Assembly: GCA_914767715.1 (NCBI GenBank)
Contig: OU612066.1
Span: 4,777,001-4,841,000, forward strand
Length of the DNA stretch: 64,000 nucleotides
Direction of reading: 5' to 3'
Origin: Membranipora membranacea
Lineage: Eukaryota > Bryozoa > Gymnolaemata > Cheilostomatida > Membraniporidae
This document shows, piece by piece, positions 19,239 to 31,781 of this stretch. The translations under genes and the position numbers were made by a program. The notes beneath the pieces are model-generated. The model did no database searches, was not told where the DNA came from, and saw only the letters and a list, made by a program, of their open reading frames with translations. How positions within the stretch are numbered: the stretch's first letter is position 1; each line of letters opens with the position of its first letter.

Positions 19239-19613
19239 GCACGATGTCGCGTCGAAAAGATTGTTGCCACATGGTTCATGGCATGCTACAAATGTTGAGC
19301 CCAATCCCAAAAAGTCCAGCACGAATAGATGTTTCTATGAGCCATCGAACCGGGCAGGCCCTCAATCCTCAAATAAAAACAGTAGTAAAATTGGAAACTT
19401 TGACTGTGATGGAGAAGAATTATATGTTTGATAATAGATGGTAGAAATTTTGAAGAATGAGAAGCATAATTTTTGTGTCAAATAAAGTAACAAGTTAAAA
19501 TGAGTCTAGATGAAAGACTATAAGCATGCAAAAGAAAAATAAGAGTTGCATGCACTTGTTTTGTTAATACTTGCAATCCAAGCATAAAACTGCCTAAATT
19601 AATCACCATAATT

Positions 19614-19733
19614 GTCTACGGCCATATCACGTTGAAAACGCCAGTTCTCGTCCGATCACTGAAGCTAAGCAACGTCGAGCCCAGTTAGTACTTGGATGGG
19701 TGACCGCCTGGGAATACTGGGTGCTGTAGACTT
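19614..19733 (+). rRNA. 5S rRNA: 5S ribosomal RNA, copy 9
   Basis: First family B gene right of the gap; no difference from copy 1 seen. Flanking spacer has extra bases (ACTTGCAATCC near 19569-19578 instead of ACTGCATCC, and an extra C near 20055). Next copy 1,345 nt downstream. Confidence 0.97.
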
Positions 19734-20958
19734 TTGATTAATTTTCCGTTTTTGCAACTTAAAGTCATGTTACATTCTTTGCCCTACCATCAATATGAGC
19801 TGCTTGAAGTGAATTTTTTTGGGCTCAGTACCCCCCCCCCCCCCCCTTCCTCACTCCTCCCCCCCCCCCCAATTATTCCCAAACGGCAGCATATGCAAGC
19901 TCGTTTCTTGCAACAAAAAAGACGACGAAAAGAGCGATTTTTGAGCAGATGAATCCAAGAAAATCCTGCGTTTCGCGTCAATCCCCATTTGAATTAGCAG
20001 CGATTCTTGGGAAAGTCAGCATAGGGGATCGCCGACACTATGAGAGGTTTGTCCCCCCATGTCAAGAAGAGGATGCCGGGAAATATGTTAGATTGGTGCT
20101 GCATTGCTATTACTTTTGGACAATACTCTAGAAATGATAAACAGTATGAAAGCTAGCAAAACTGGAAAATTGAAGTCGGCATTATCGGCTATTGTTATCG
20201 ACAACACAAATTATGACCTTTAGGTGGTAATCCACATAATGGTTGGTGTTCGCTTGTAAGGTTAAATGTGTCGATGTGCACATAATTTCTAAATACAGAC
20301 GCGGACATCAGATTTTGCCAACTAATCAGGTATAGATTTAATAAAATCAGAGTATCTGTGGCTGTGTGTATGATGGATCACACGCTGGTGTCACCTTGTG
20401 TATCCCTTGGCCTACGGTCCAGTCTAGTGCTTAGATCACTGCTGGCACTGTCATAATCAAACAAAAGAGTAACTCACCAGAGCCCGCTACTTGCTGCCAG
20501 CTTTTAGCTGGCGTGTTCTGGCGTGTTGTACCCTGCTCTGTGAGCGCAGCGTTTAGTCCGGCAGAATGCTAAACAATGAAGCTAAGCACGATGTCGCGTC
20601 GAAAAGATTGTTGCCACATGGTTCATGGCATGCTACAAATGTTGAGCCCAATCCCAAAAAGTCCAGCACGAATAGATGTTTCTATGAGCCATCGAACCGG
20701 GCAGGCCCTCAATCCTCAAATAAAAACAGTAGTAAAATTGGAAACTTTGACTGTGATGGAGAAGAATTATATGTTTGATAATAGATGGTAGAAATTTTGA
20801 AGAATGAGAAGCATAATTTTTGTGTCAAATAAAGTAACAAGTTAAAATGAGTCTAGATGAAAGACTATAAGCATGCAAAAGAAAAATAAGAGTTGCATGC
20901 ACTTGTTTTGTTAATACTGCATCCAAGCATAAAACTGCCTAAATTAATCACCATAATT

Positions 20959-21077
20959 GTCTACGGCCATATCACGTGAAAACGCCAGTTCTCGTCCGAT
21001 CACTGAAGCTAAGCAACGTCGAGCCCAGTTAGTACTTGGATGGGTGACCGCCTGGGAATACTGGGTGCTGTAGACTT
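20959..21077 (+). rRNA. 5S rRNA: 5S ribosomal RNA, copy 10 (one-base deletion)
   Basis: It is 119 nt because one T is missing (ATCACGTGAAAACG for ATCACGTTGAAAACG, near 20977). It lies in the indel-rich zone right of the gap, and its spacer has extra bases near 21095, 21303 and 21757. A consensus error is likely. Next copy 1,339 nt downstream. Confidence 0.93.
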
Positions 21078-22297
21078 TTGATTATTTTCCGTTTTTTGCA
21101 ACTTAAAGTCATGTTACATTCTTTGCCCTACCATCAATATGAGCTGCTTGAAGTGAATTTTTTTGGGCTCAGTACCCCCCCCCCCTTCCTCACTCCTCCC
21201 CCCCCCCCAATTATTCCCAAACGGCAGCATATGCAAGCTCGTTTCTTGCAACAAAAAAGACGACGAAAAGAGCGATTTTTGAGCAGATGAATCCAAGAAA
21301 ATCCCTGCGTTTCGCGTCAATCCCCATTTGAATTAGCAGCGATTCTTGGGAAAGTCAGCATAGGGGATCGCCGACACTATGAGAGGTTTGTCCCCCATGT
21401 CAAGAAGAGGATGCCGGGAAATATGTTAGATTGGTGCTGCATTGCTATTACTTTTGGACAATACTCTAGAAATGATAAACAGTATGAAAGCTAGCAAAAC
21501 TGGAAAATTGAAGTCGGCATTATCGGCTATTGTTATCGACAACACAAATTATGACCTTTAGGTGGTAATCCACATAATGGTTGGTGTTCGCTTGTAAGGT
21601 TAAATGTGTCGATGTGCACATAATTTCTAAATACAGACGCGGACATCAGATTTTGCCAACTAATCAGGTATAGATTTAATAAAATCAGAGTATCTGTGGC
21701 TGTGTGTATGATGGATCACACGCTGGTGTCACCTTGTGTATCCCTTGGCCTACGGGTCCAGTCTAGTGCTTAGATCACTGCTGGCACTGTCATAATCAAA
21801 CAAAAGAGTAACTCACCAGAGCCCGCTACTTGCTGCCAGCTTTTAGCTGGCGTGTTCTGGCGTGTTGTACCCTGCTCTGTGAGCGCAGCGTTTAGTCCGG
21901 CAGAATGCTAAACAATGAAGCTAAGCACGATGTCGCGTCGAAAAGATTGTTGCCACATGGTTCATGGCATGCTACAAATGTTGAGCCCAATCCCAAAAAG
22001 TCCAGCACGAATAGATGTTTCTATGAGCCATCGAACCGGGCAGGCCCTCAATCCTCAAATAAAAACAGTAGTAAAATTGGAAACTTTGACTGTGATGGAG
22101 AAGAATTATATGTTTGATAATAGATGGTAGAAATTTTGAAGAATGAGAAGCATAATTTTTGTGTCAAATAAAGTAACAAGTTAAAATGAGTCTAGATGAA
22201 AGACTATAAGCATGCAAAAGAAAAATAAGAGTTGCATGCACTTGTTTTGTTAATACTGCATCCAAGCATAAAACTGCCTAAATTAATCACCATAATT

Positions 22298-22417
22298 GTC
22301 TACGGCCATATCACGTTGAAAACGCCAGTTCTCGTCCGATCACTGAAGCTAAGCAACGTCGAGCCCAGTTAGTACTTGGATGGGTGACCGCCTGGGAATA
22401 CTGGGTGCTGTAGACTT
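22298..22417 (+). rRNA. 5S rRNA: 5S ribosomal RNA, copy 11
   Basis: No difference from copy 1 seen. Private T-to-G in the spacer at 22461. Next copy 1,338 nt downstream. Confidence 0.98.
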
Positions 22418-22913
22418 TTGATTATTTTCCGTTTTTGCAACTTAAAGTCATGTTACATTCGTTGCCCTACCATCAATATGAGCTGCTTGAAGTGAATTTT
22501 TTTGGGCTCAGTACCCCCCCCCCCCCTTCCTCACTCCTCCCCCCCCCCAATTATTCCCAAACGGCAGCATATGCAAGCTCGTTTCTTGCAACAAAAAAGA
22601 CGACGAAAAGAGCGATTTTTGAGCAGATGAATCCAAGAAAATCCTGCGTTTCGCGTCAATCCCCATTTGAATTAGCAGCGATTCTTGGGAAAGTCAGCAT
22701 AGGGGATCGCCGACACTATGAGAGGTTTGTCCCCCATGTCAAGAAGAGGATGCCGGGAAATATGTTAGATTGGTGCTGCATTGCTATTACTTTTGGACAA
22801 TACTCTAGAAATGATAAACAGTATGAAAGCTAGCAAAACTGGAAAATTGAAGTCGGCATTATCGGCTATTGTTATCGACAACACAAATTATGACCTTTAG
22901 GTGGTAATCCACA

Positions 22914-23092
22914 TAATGGTTGGTGTTCGCTTGTAAGGTTAAATGTGTCGATGTGCACATAATTTCTAAATACAGACGCGGACATCAGATTTTGCCAACT
23001 AATCAGGTATAGATTTAATAAAATCAGAGTATCTGTGGCTGTGTGTATGATGGATCACACGCTGGTGTCACCTTGTGTATCCCTTGGCCTAC
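22914..23092. repeat. Family B-specific 179-bp spacer segment (representative)
   Basis: It lies between GGTAATCCACA and GGTCCAGTCTAG, present in every resolved family B unit and replaced by just GTCCAGT in family A. It has no open frame of note, no terminal inverted repeats and no clear target duplication, so it does not look like a transposon insertion. The A form, with a duplicated GTCCAGT at the junction, is better explained as a deletion with a small filler. Confidence 0.9.
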
Positions 23093-23165
23093 GGTCCAGT
23101 CTAGTGCTTAGATCACTGCTGGCACTGTCATAATCAAACAAAAGAGTAACTCACCAGAGCCCGCT

Positions 23166-23190
23166 ACTTGCTGCCAGCTTTTAGCTGGCG
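23166..23190 (+). other. Spacer inverted repeat GCCAGC-TTTTA-GCTGGC (representative)
   Basis: In family B this forms a perfect 6-bp stem with a 5-base loop. In family A the same place reads GCCAGC-TTTCA-ACTGGC, with a mismatch at the loop-closing pair. It is followed at once by the 10-bp tandem duplication in family B. Function unknown. Confidence 0.5.
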
Positions 23191-23488
23191 TGTTCTGGCG
23201 TGTTGTACCCTGCTCTGTGAGCGCAGCGTTTAGTCCGGCAGAATGCTAAACAATGAAGCTAAGCACGATGTCGCGTCGAAAAGATTGTTGCCACATGGTT
23301 CATGGCATGCTACAAATGTTGAGCCCAATCCCAAAAAGTCCAGCACGAATAGATGTTTCTATGAGCCATCGAACCGGGCAGGCCCTCAATCCTCAAATAA
23401 AAACAGTAGTAAAATTGGAAACTTTGACTGTGATGGAGAAGAATTATATGTTTGATAATAGATGGTAGAAATTTTGAAGAATGAGAAG

Positions 23489-23550
23489 CATAATTTTTGT
23501 GTCAAATAAAGTAACAAGTTAAAATGAGTCTAGATGAAAGACTATAAGCA
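23489..23550 (+). other. Sm-like motif plus hairpin in spacer (representative)
   Basis: AATTTTTG (within ATAATTTTTGTGT, about 23491-23503) resembles an Sm-protein binding site. About 30 bases later AGTCT and AGACT pair across a 7-base loop. This order, Sm site then 3' stem-loop, is that of spliceosomal or spliced-leader RNAs. However, no recognisable snRNA sequence or leader with a convincing donor precedes it. Weak call, recorded because it recurs in every unit. Confidence 0.15.
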
Positions 23551-23635
23551 TGCAAAAGAAAAATAAGAGTTGCATGCACTTGTTTTGTTAATACTGCATC
23601 CAAGCATAAAACTGCCTAAATTAATCACCATAATT

Positions 23636-23755
23636 GTCTACGGCCATATCACGTTGAAAACGCCAGTTCTCGTCCGATCACTGAAGCTAAGCAACGTCGA
23701 GCCCAGTTAGTACTTGGATGGGTGACCGCCTGGGAATACTGGGTGCTGTAGACTT
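23636..23755 (+). rRNA. 5S rRNA: 5S ribosomal RNA, copy 12
   Basis: No difference from copy 1 seen. Next copy 1,338 nt downstream. Confidence 0.98.
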
Positions 23756-24973
23756 TTGATTATTTTCCGTTTTTGCAACTTAAAGTCATGTTACATTCTT
23801 TGCCCTACCATCAATATGAGCTGCTTGAAGTGAATTTTTTTGGGCTCAGTACCCCCCCCCCCCCTTCCTCACTCCTCCCCCCCCCCAATTATTCCCAAAC
23901 GGCAGCATATGCAAGCTCGTTTCTTGCAACAAAAAAGACGACGAAAAGAGCGATTTTTGAGCAGATGAATCCAAGAAAATCCTGCGTTTCGCGTCAATCC
24001 CCATTTGAATTAGCAGCGATTCTTGGGAAAGTCAGCATAGGGGATCGCCGACACTATGAGAGGTTTGTCCCCCATGTCAAGAAGAGGATGCCGGGAAATA
24101 TGTTAGATTGGTGCTGCATTGCTATTACTTTTGGACAATACTCTAGAAATGATAAACAGTATGAAAGCTAGCAAAACTGGAAAATTGAAGTCGGCATTAT
24201 CGGCTATTGTTATCGACAACACAAATTATGACCTTTAGGTGGTAATCCACATAATGGTTGGTGTTCGCTTGTAAGGTTAAATGTGTCGATGTGCACATAA
24301 TTTCTAAATACAGACGCGGACATCAGATTTTGCCAACTAATCAGGTATAGATTTAATAAAATCAGAGTATCTGTGGCTGTGTGTATGATGGATCACACGC
24401 TGGTGTCACCTTGTGTATCCCTTGGCCTACGGTCCAGTCTAGTGCTTAGATCACTGCTGGCACTGTCATAATCAAACAAAAGAGTAACTCACCAGAGCCC
24501 GCTACTTGCTGCCAGCTTTTAGCTGGCGTGTTCTGGCGTGTTGTACCCTGCTCTGTGAGCGCAGCGTTTAGTCCGGCAGAATGCTAAACAATGAAGCTAA
24601 GCACGATGTCGCGTCGAAAAGATTGTTGCCACATGGTTCATGGCATGCTACAAATGTTGAGCCCAATCCCAAAAAGTCCAGCACGAATAGATGTTTCTAT
24701 GAGCCATCGAACCGGGCAGGCCCTCAATCCTCAAATAAAAACAGTAGTAAAATTGGAAACTTTGACTGTGATGGAGAAGAATTATATGTTTGATAATAGA
24801 TGGTAGAAATTTTGAAGAATGAGAAGCATAATTTTTGTGTCAAATAAAGTAACAAGTTAAAATGAGTCTAGATGAAAGACTATAAGCATGCAAAAGAAAA
24901 ATAAGAGTTGCATGCACTTGTTTTGTTAATACTGCATCCAAGCATAAAACTGCCTAAATTAATCACCATAATT

Positions 24974-25093
24974 GTCTACGGCCATATCACGTTGAAAACG
25001 CCAGTTCTCGTCCGATCACTGAAGCTAAGCAACGTCGAGCCCAGTTAGTACTTGGATGGGTGACCGCCTGGGAATACTGGGTGCTGTAGACTT
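24974..25093 (+). rRNA. 5S rRNA: 5S ribosomal RNA, copy 13
   Basis: No difference from copy 1 seen. Private A-to-T in the spacer at 26155. Next copy 1,337 nt downstream. Confidence 0.98.
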
Positions 25094-26310
25094 TTGATTA
25101 TTTTCCGTTTTTGCAACTTAAAGTCATGTTACATTCTTTGCCCTACCATCAATATGAGCTGCTTGAAGTGAATTTTTTTGGGCTCAGTACCCCCCCCCCC
25201 TTCCTCACTCCTCCCCCCCCCCCAATTATTCCCAAACGGCAGCATATGCAAGCTCGTTTCTTGCAACAAAAAAGACGACGAAAAGAGCGATTTTTGAGCA
25301 GATGAATCCAAGAAAATCCTGCGTTTCGCGTCAATCCCCATTTGAATTAGCAGCGATTCTTGGGAAAGTCAGCATAGGGGATCGCCGACACTATGAGAGG
25401 TTTGTCCCCCATGTCAAGAAGAGGATGCCGGGAAATATGTTAGATTGGTGCTGCATTGCTATTACTTTTGGACAATACTCTAGAAATGATAAACAGTATG
25501 AAAGCTAGCAAAACTGGAAAATTGAAGTCGGCATTATCGGCTATTGTTATCGACAACACAAATTATGACCTTTAGGTGGTAATCCACATAATGGTTGGTG
25601 TTCGCTTGTAAGGTTAAATGTGTCGATGTGCACATAATTTCTAAATACAGACGCGGACATCAGATTTTGCCAACTAATCAGGTATAGATTTAATAAAATC
25701 AGAGTATCTGTGGCTGTGTGTATGATGGATCACACGCTGGTGTCACCTTGTGTATCCCTTGGCCTACGGTCCAGTCTAGTGCTTAGATCACTGCTGGCAC
25801 TGTCATAATCAAACAAAAGAGTAACTCACCAGAGCCCGCTACTTGCTGCCAGCTTTTAGCTGGCGTGTTCTGGCGTGTTGTACCCTGCTCTGTGAGCGCA
25901 GCGTTTAGTCCGGCAGAATGCTAAACAATGAAGCTAAGCACGATGTCGCGTCGAAAAGATTGTTGCCACATGGTTCATGGCATGCTACAAATGTTGAGCC
26001 CAATCCCAAAAAGTCCAGCACGAATAGATGTTTCTATGAGCCATCGAACCGGGCAGGCCCTCAATCCTCAAATAAAAACAGTAGTAAAATTGGAAACTTT
26101 GACTGTGATGGAGAAGAATTATATGTTTGATAATAGATGGTAGAAATTTTGAAGTATGAGAAGCATAATTTTTGTGTCAAATAAAGTAACAAGTTAAAAT
26201 GAGTCTAGATGAAAGACTATAAGCATGCAAAAGAAAAATAAGAGTTGCATGCACTTGTTTTGTTAATACTGCATCCAAGCATAAAACTGCCTAAATTAAT
26301 CACCATAATT

Positions 26311-26430
26311 GTCTACGGCCATATCACGTTGAAAACGCCAGTTCTCGTCCGATCACTGAAGCTAAGCAACGTCGAGCCCAGTTAGTACTTGGATGGGTGA
26401 CCGCCTGGGAATACTGGGTGCTGTAGACTT
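26311..26430 (+). rRNA. 5S rRNA: 5S ribosomal RNA, copy 14
   Basis: No difference from copy 1 seen. Next copy 1,338 nt downstream. Confidence 0.98.
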
Positions 26431-27648
26431 TTGATTATTTTCCGTTTTTGCAACTTAAAGTCATGTTACATTCTTTGCCCTACCATCAATATGAGCTGCT
26501 TGAAGTGAATTTTTTTGGGCTCAGTACCCCCCCCCCCTTCCTCACTCCTCCCCCCCCCCCCAATTATTCCCAAACGGCAGCATATGCAAGCTCGTTTCTT
26601 GCAACAAAAAAGACGACGAAAAGAGCGATTTTTGAGCAGATGAATCCAAGAAAATCCTGCGTTTCGCGTCAATCCCCATTTGAATTAGCAGCGATTCTTG
26701 GGAAAGTCAGCATAGGGGATCGCCGACACTATGAGAGGTTTGTCCCCCATGTCAAGAAGAGGATGCCGGGAAATATGTTAGATTGGTGCTGCATTGCTAT
26801 TACTTTTGGACAATACTCTAGAAATGATAAACAGTATGAAAGCTAGCAAAACTGGAAAATTGAAGTCGGCATTATCGGCTATTGTTATCGACAACACAAA
26901 TTATGACCTTTAGGTGGTAATCCACATAATGGTTGGTGTTCGCTTGTAAGGTTAAATGTGTCGATGTGCACATAATTTCTAAATACAGACGCGGACATCA
27001 GATTTTGCCAACTAATCAGGTATAGATTTAATAAAATCAGAGTATCTGTGGCTGTGTGTATGATGGATCACACGCTGGTGTCACCTTGTGTATCCCTTGG
27101 CCTACGGTCCAGTCTAGTGCTTAGATCACTGCTGGCACTGTCATAATCAAACAAAAGAGTAACTCACCAGAGCCCGCTACTTGCTGCCAGCTTTTAGCTG
27201 GCGTGTTCTGGCGTGTTGTACCCTGCTCTGTGAGCGCAGCGTTTAGTCCGGCAGAATGCTAAACAATGAAGCTAAGCACGATGTCGCGTCGAAAAGATTG
27301 TTGCCACATGGTTCATGGCATGCTACAAATGTTGAGCCCAATCCCAAAAAGTCCAGCACGAATAGATGTTTCTATGAGCCATCGAACCGGGCAGGCCCTC
27401 AATCCTCAAATAAAAACAGTAGTAAAATTGGAAACTTTGACTGTGATGGAGAAGAATTATATGTTTGATAATAGATGGTAGAAATTTTGAAGAATGAGAA
27501 GCATAATTTTTGTGTCAAATAAAGTAACAAGTTAAAATGAGTCTAGATGAAAGACTATAAGCATGCAAAAGAAAAATAAGAGTTGCATGCACTTGTTTTG
27601 TTAATACTGCATCCAAGCATAAAACTGCCTAAATTAATCACCATAATT

Positions 27649-27768
27649 GTCTACGGCCATATCACGTTGAAAACGCCAGTTCTCGTCCGATCACTGAAGC
27701 TAAGCAACGTCGAGCCCAGTTAGTACTTGGATGGGTGACCGCCTGGGAATACTGGGTGCTGTAGACTT
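27649..27768 (+). rRNA. 5S rRNA: 5S ribosomal RNA, copy 15
   Basis: No difference from copy 1 seen. Spacer has two private A-to-T changes, 28688 and 28901. Next copy 1,338 nt downstream. Confidence 0.98.
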
Positions 27769-28986
27769 TTGATTATTTTCCGTTTTTGCAACTTAAAGTC
27801 ATGTTACATTCTTTGCCCTACCATCAATATGAGCTGCTTGAAGTGAATTTTTTTGGGCTCAGTACCCCCCCCCCCCCTTCCTCACTCCTCCCCCCCCCCA
27901 ATTATTCCCAAACGGCAGCATATGCAAGCTCGTTTCTTGCAACAAAAAAGACGACGAAAAGAGCGATTTTTGAGCAGATGAATCCAAGAAAATCCTGCGT
28001 TTCGCGTCAATCCCCATTTGAATTAGCAGCGATTCTTGGGAAAGTCAGCATAGGGGATCGCCGACACTATGAGAGGTTTGTCCCCCATGTCAAGAAGAGG
28101 ATGCCGGGAAATATGTTAGATTGGTGCTGCATTGCTATTACTTTTGGACAATACTCTAGAAATGATAAACAGTATGAAAGCTAGCAAAACTGGAAAATTG
28201 AAGTCGGCATTATCGGCTATTGTTATCGACAACACAAATTATGACCTTTAGGTGGTAATCCACATAATGGTTGGTGTTCGCTTGTAAGGTTAAATGTGTC
28301 GATGTGCACATAATTTCTAAATACAGACGCGGACATCAGATTTTGCCAACTAATCAGGTATAGATTTAATAAAATCAGAGTATCTGTGGCTGTGTGTATG
28401 ATGGATCACACGCTGGTGTCACCTTGTGTATCCCTTGGCCTACGGTCCAGTCTAGTGCTTAGATCACTGCTGGCACTGTCATAATCAAACAAAAGAGTAA
28501 CTCACCAGAGCCCGCTACTTGCTGCCAGCTTTTAGCTGGCGTGTTCTGGCGTGTTGTACCCTGCTCTGTGAGCGCAGCGTTTAGTCCGGCAGAATGCTAA
28601 ACAATGAAGCTAAGCACGATGTCGCGTCGAAAAGATTGTTGCCACATGGTTCATGGCATGCTACAAATGTTGAGCCCAATCCCAAAATGTCCAGCACGAA
28701 TAGATGTTTCTATGAGCCATCGAACCGGGCAGGCCCTCAATCCTCAAATAAAAACAGTAGTAAAATTGGAAACTTTGACTGTGATGGAGAAGAATTATAT
28801 GTTTGATAATAGATGGTAGAAATTTTGAAGAATGAGAAGCATAATTTTTGTGTCAAATAAAGTAACAAGTTAAAATGAGTCTAGATGAAAGACTATAAGC
28901 TTGCAAAAGAAAAATAAGAGTTGCATGCACTTGTTTTGTTAATACTGCATCCAAGCATAAAACTGCCTAAATTAATCACCATAATT

Positions 28987-29106
28987 GTCTACGGCCATAT
29001 CACGTTGAAAACGCCAGTTCTCGTCCGATCACTGAAGCTAAGCAACGTCGAGCCCAGTTAGTACTTGGATGGGTGACCGCCTGGGAATACTGGGTGCTGT
29101 AGACTT
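28987..29106 (+). rRNA. 5S rRNA: 5S ribosomal RNA, copy 16
   Basis: No difference from copy 1 seen. Private C-to-T in the spacer at 29542. Next copy 1,337 nt downstream. Confidence 0.98.
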
Positions 29107-30323
29107 TTGATTATTTTCCGTTTTTGCAACTTAAAGTCATGTTACATTCTTTGCCCTACCATCAATATGAGCTGCTTGAAGTGAATTTTTTTGGGCTCAG
29201 TACCCCCCCCCCTTCCTCACTCCTCCCCCCCCCCCCAATTATTCCCAAACGGCAGCATATGCAAGCTCGTTTCTTGCAACAAAAAAGACGACGAAAAGAG
29301 CGATTTTTGAGCAGATGAATCCAAGAAAATCCTGCGTTTCGCGTCAATCCCCATTTGAATTAGCAGCGATTCTTGGGAAAGTCAGCATAGGGGATCGCCG
29401 ACACTATGAGAGGTTTGTCCCCCATGTCAAGAAGAGGATGCCGGGAAATATGTTAGATTGGTGCTGCATTGCTATTACTTTTGGACAATACTCTAGAAAT
29501 GATAAACAGTATGAAAGCTAGCAAAACTGGAAAATTGAAGTTGGCATTATCGGCTATTGTTATCGACAACACAAATTATGACCTTTAGGTGGTAATCCAC
29601 ATAATGGTTGGTGTTCGCTTGTAAGGTTAAATGTGTCGATGTGCACATAATTTCTAAATACAGACGCGGACATCAGATTTTGCCAACTAATCAGGTATAG
29701 ATTTAATAAAATCAGAGTATCTGTGGCTGTGTGTATGATGGATCACACGCTGGTGTCACCTTGTGTATCCCTTGGCCTACGGTCCAGTCTAGTGCTTAGA
29801 TCACTGCTGGCACTGTCATAATCAAACAAAAGAGTAACTCACCAGAGCCCGCTACTTGCTGCCAGCTTTTAGCTGGCGTGTTCTGGCGTGTTGTACCCTG
29901 CTCTGTGAGCGCAGCGTTTAGTCCGGCAGAATGCTAAACAATGAAGCTAAGCACGATGTCGCGTCGAAAAGATTGTTGCCACATGGTTCATGGCATGCTA
30001 CAAATGTTGAGCCCAATCCCAAAAAGTCCAGCACGAATAGATGTTTCTATGAGCCATCGAACCGGGCAGGCCCTCAATCCTCAAATAAAAACAGTAGTAA
30101 AATTGGAAACTTTGACTGTGATGGAGAAGAATTATATGTTTGATAATAGATGGTAGAAATTTTGAAGAATGAGAAGCATAATTTTTGTGTCAAATAAAGT
30201 AACAAGTTAAAATGAGTCTAGATGAAAGACTATAAGCATGCAAAAGAAAAATAAGAGTTGCATGCACTTGTTTTGTTAATACTGCATCCAAGCATAAAAC
30301 TGCCTAAATTAATCACCATAATT

Positions 30324-30443
30324 GTCTACGGCCATATCACGTTGAAAACGCCAGTTCTCGTCCGATCACTGAAGCTAAGCAACGTCGAGCCCAGTTAGTA
30401 CTTGGATGGGTGACCGCCTGGGAATACTGGGTGCTGTAGACTT
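30324..30443 (+). rRNA. 5S rRNA: 5S ribosomal RNA, copy 17
   Basis: No difference from copy 1 seen. Next copy 1,338 nt downstream. Confidence 0.98.
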
Positions 30444-31661
30444 TTGATTATTTTCCGTTTTTGCAACTTAAAGTCATGTTACATTCTTTGCCCTACCATC
30501 AATATGAGCTGCTTGAAGTGAATTTTTTTGGGCTCAGTACCCCCCCCCCCCTTCCTCACTCCTCCCCCCCCCCCAATTATTCCCAAACGGCAGCATATGC
30601 AAGCTCGTTTCTTGCAACAAAAAAGACGACGAAAAGAGCGATTTTTGAGCAGATGAATCCAAGAAAATCCTGCGTTTCGCGTCAATCCCCATTTGAATTA
30701 GCAGCGATTCTTGGGAAAGTCAGCATAGGGGATCGCCGACACTATGAGAGGTTTGTCCCCCATGTCAAGAAGAGGATGCCGGGAAATATGTTAGATTGGT
30801 GCTGCATTGCTATTACTTTTGGACAATACTCTAGAAATGATAAACAGTATGAAAGCTAGCAAAACTGGAAAATTGAAGTCGGCATTATCGGCTATTGTTA
30901 TCGACAACACAAATTATGACCTTTAGGTGGTAATCCACATAATGGTTGGTGTTCGCTTGTAAGGTTAAATGTGTCGATGTGCACATAATTTCTAAATACA
31001 GACGCGGACATCAGATTTTGCCAACTAATCAGGTATAGATTTAATAAAATCAGAGTATCTGTGGCTGTGTGTATGATGGATCACACGCTGGTGTCACCTT
31101 GTGTATCCCTTGGCCTACGGTCCAGTCTAGTGCTTAGATCACTGCTGGCACTGTCATAATCAAACAAAAGAGTAACTCACCAGAGCCCGCTACTTGCTGC
31201 CAGCTTTTAGCTGGCGTGTTCTGGCGTGTTGTACCCTGCTCTGTGAGCGCAGCGTTTAGTCCGGCAGAATGCTAAACAATGAAGCTAAGCACGATGTCGC
31301 GTCGAAAAGATTGTTGCCACATGGTTCATGGCATGCTACAAATGTTGAGCCCAATCCCAAAAAGTCCAGCACGAATAGATGTTTCTATGAGCCATCGAAC
31401 CGGGCAGGCCCTCAATCCTCAAATAAAAACAGTAGTAAAATTGGAAACTTTGACTGTGATGGAGAAGAATTATATGTTTGATAATAGATGGTAGAAATTT
31501 TGAAGAATGAGAAGCATAATTTTTGTGTCAAATAAAGTAACAAGTTAAAATGAGTCTAGATGAAAGACTATAAGCATGCAAAAGAAAAATAAGAGTTGCA
31601 TGCACTTGTTTTGTTAATACTGCATCCAAGCATAAAACTGCCTAAATTAATCACCATAATT

Positions 31662-31781
31662 GTCTACGGCCATATCACGTTGAAAACGCCAGTTCTCGTC
31701 CGATCACTGAAGCTAAGCAACGTCGAGCCCAGTTAGTACTTGGATGGGTGACCGCCTGGGAATACTGGGTGCTGTAGACTT
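31662..31781 (+). rRNA. 5S rRNA: 5S ribosomal RNA, copy 18
   Basis: No difference from copy 1 seen. Next copy 1,336 nt downstream. Confidence 0.98.

Noticed and set aside
18940-19444. Long frames crossing the N run
   Set aside because: They are open only because Ns cannot show stop codons.
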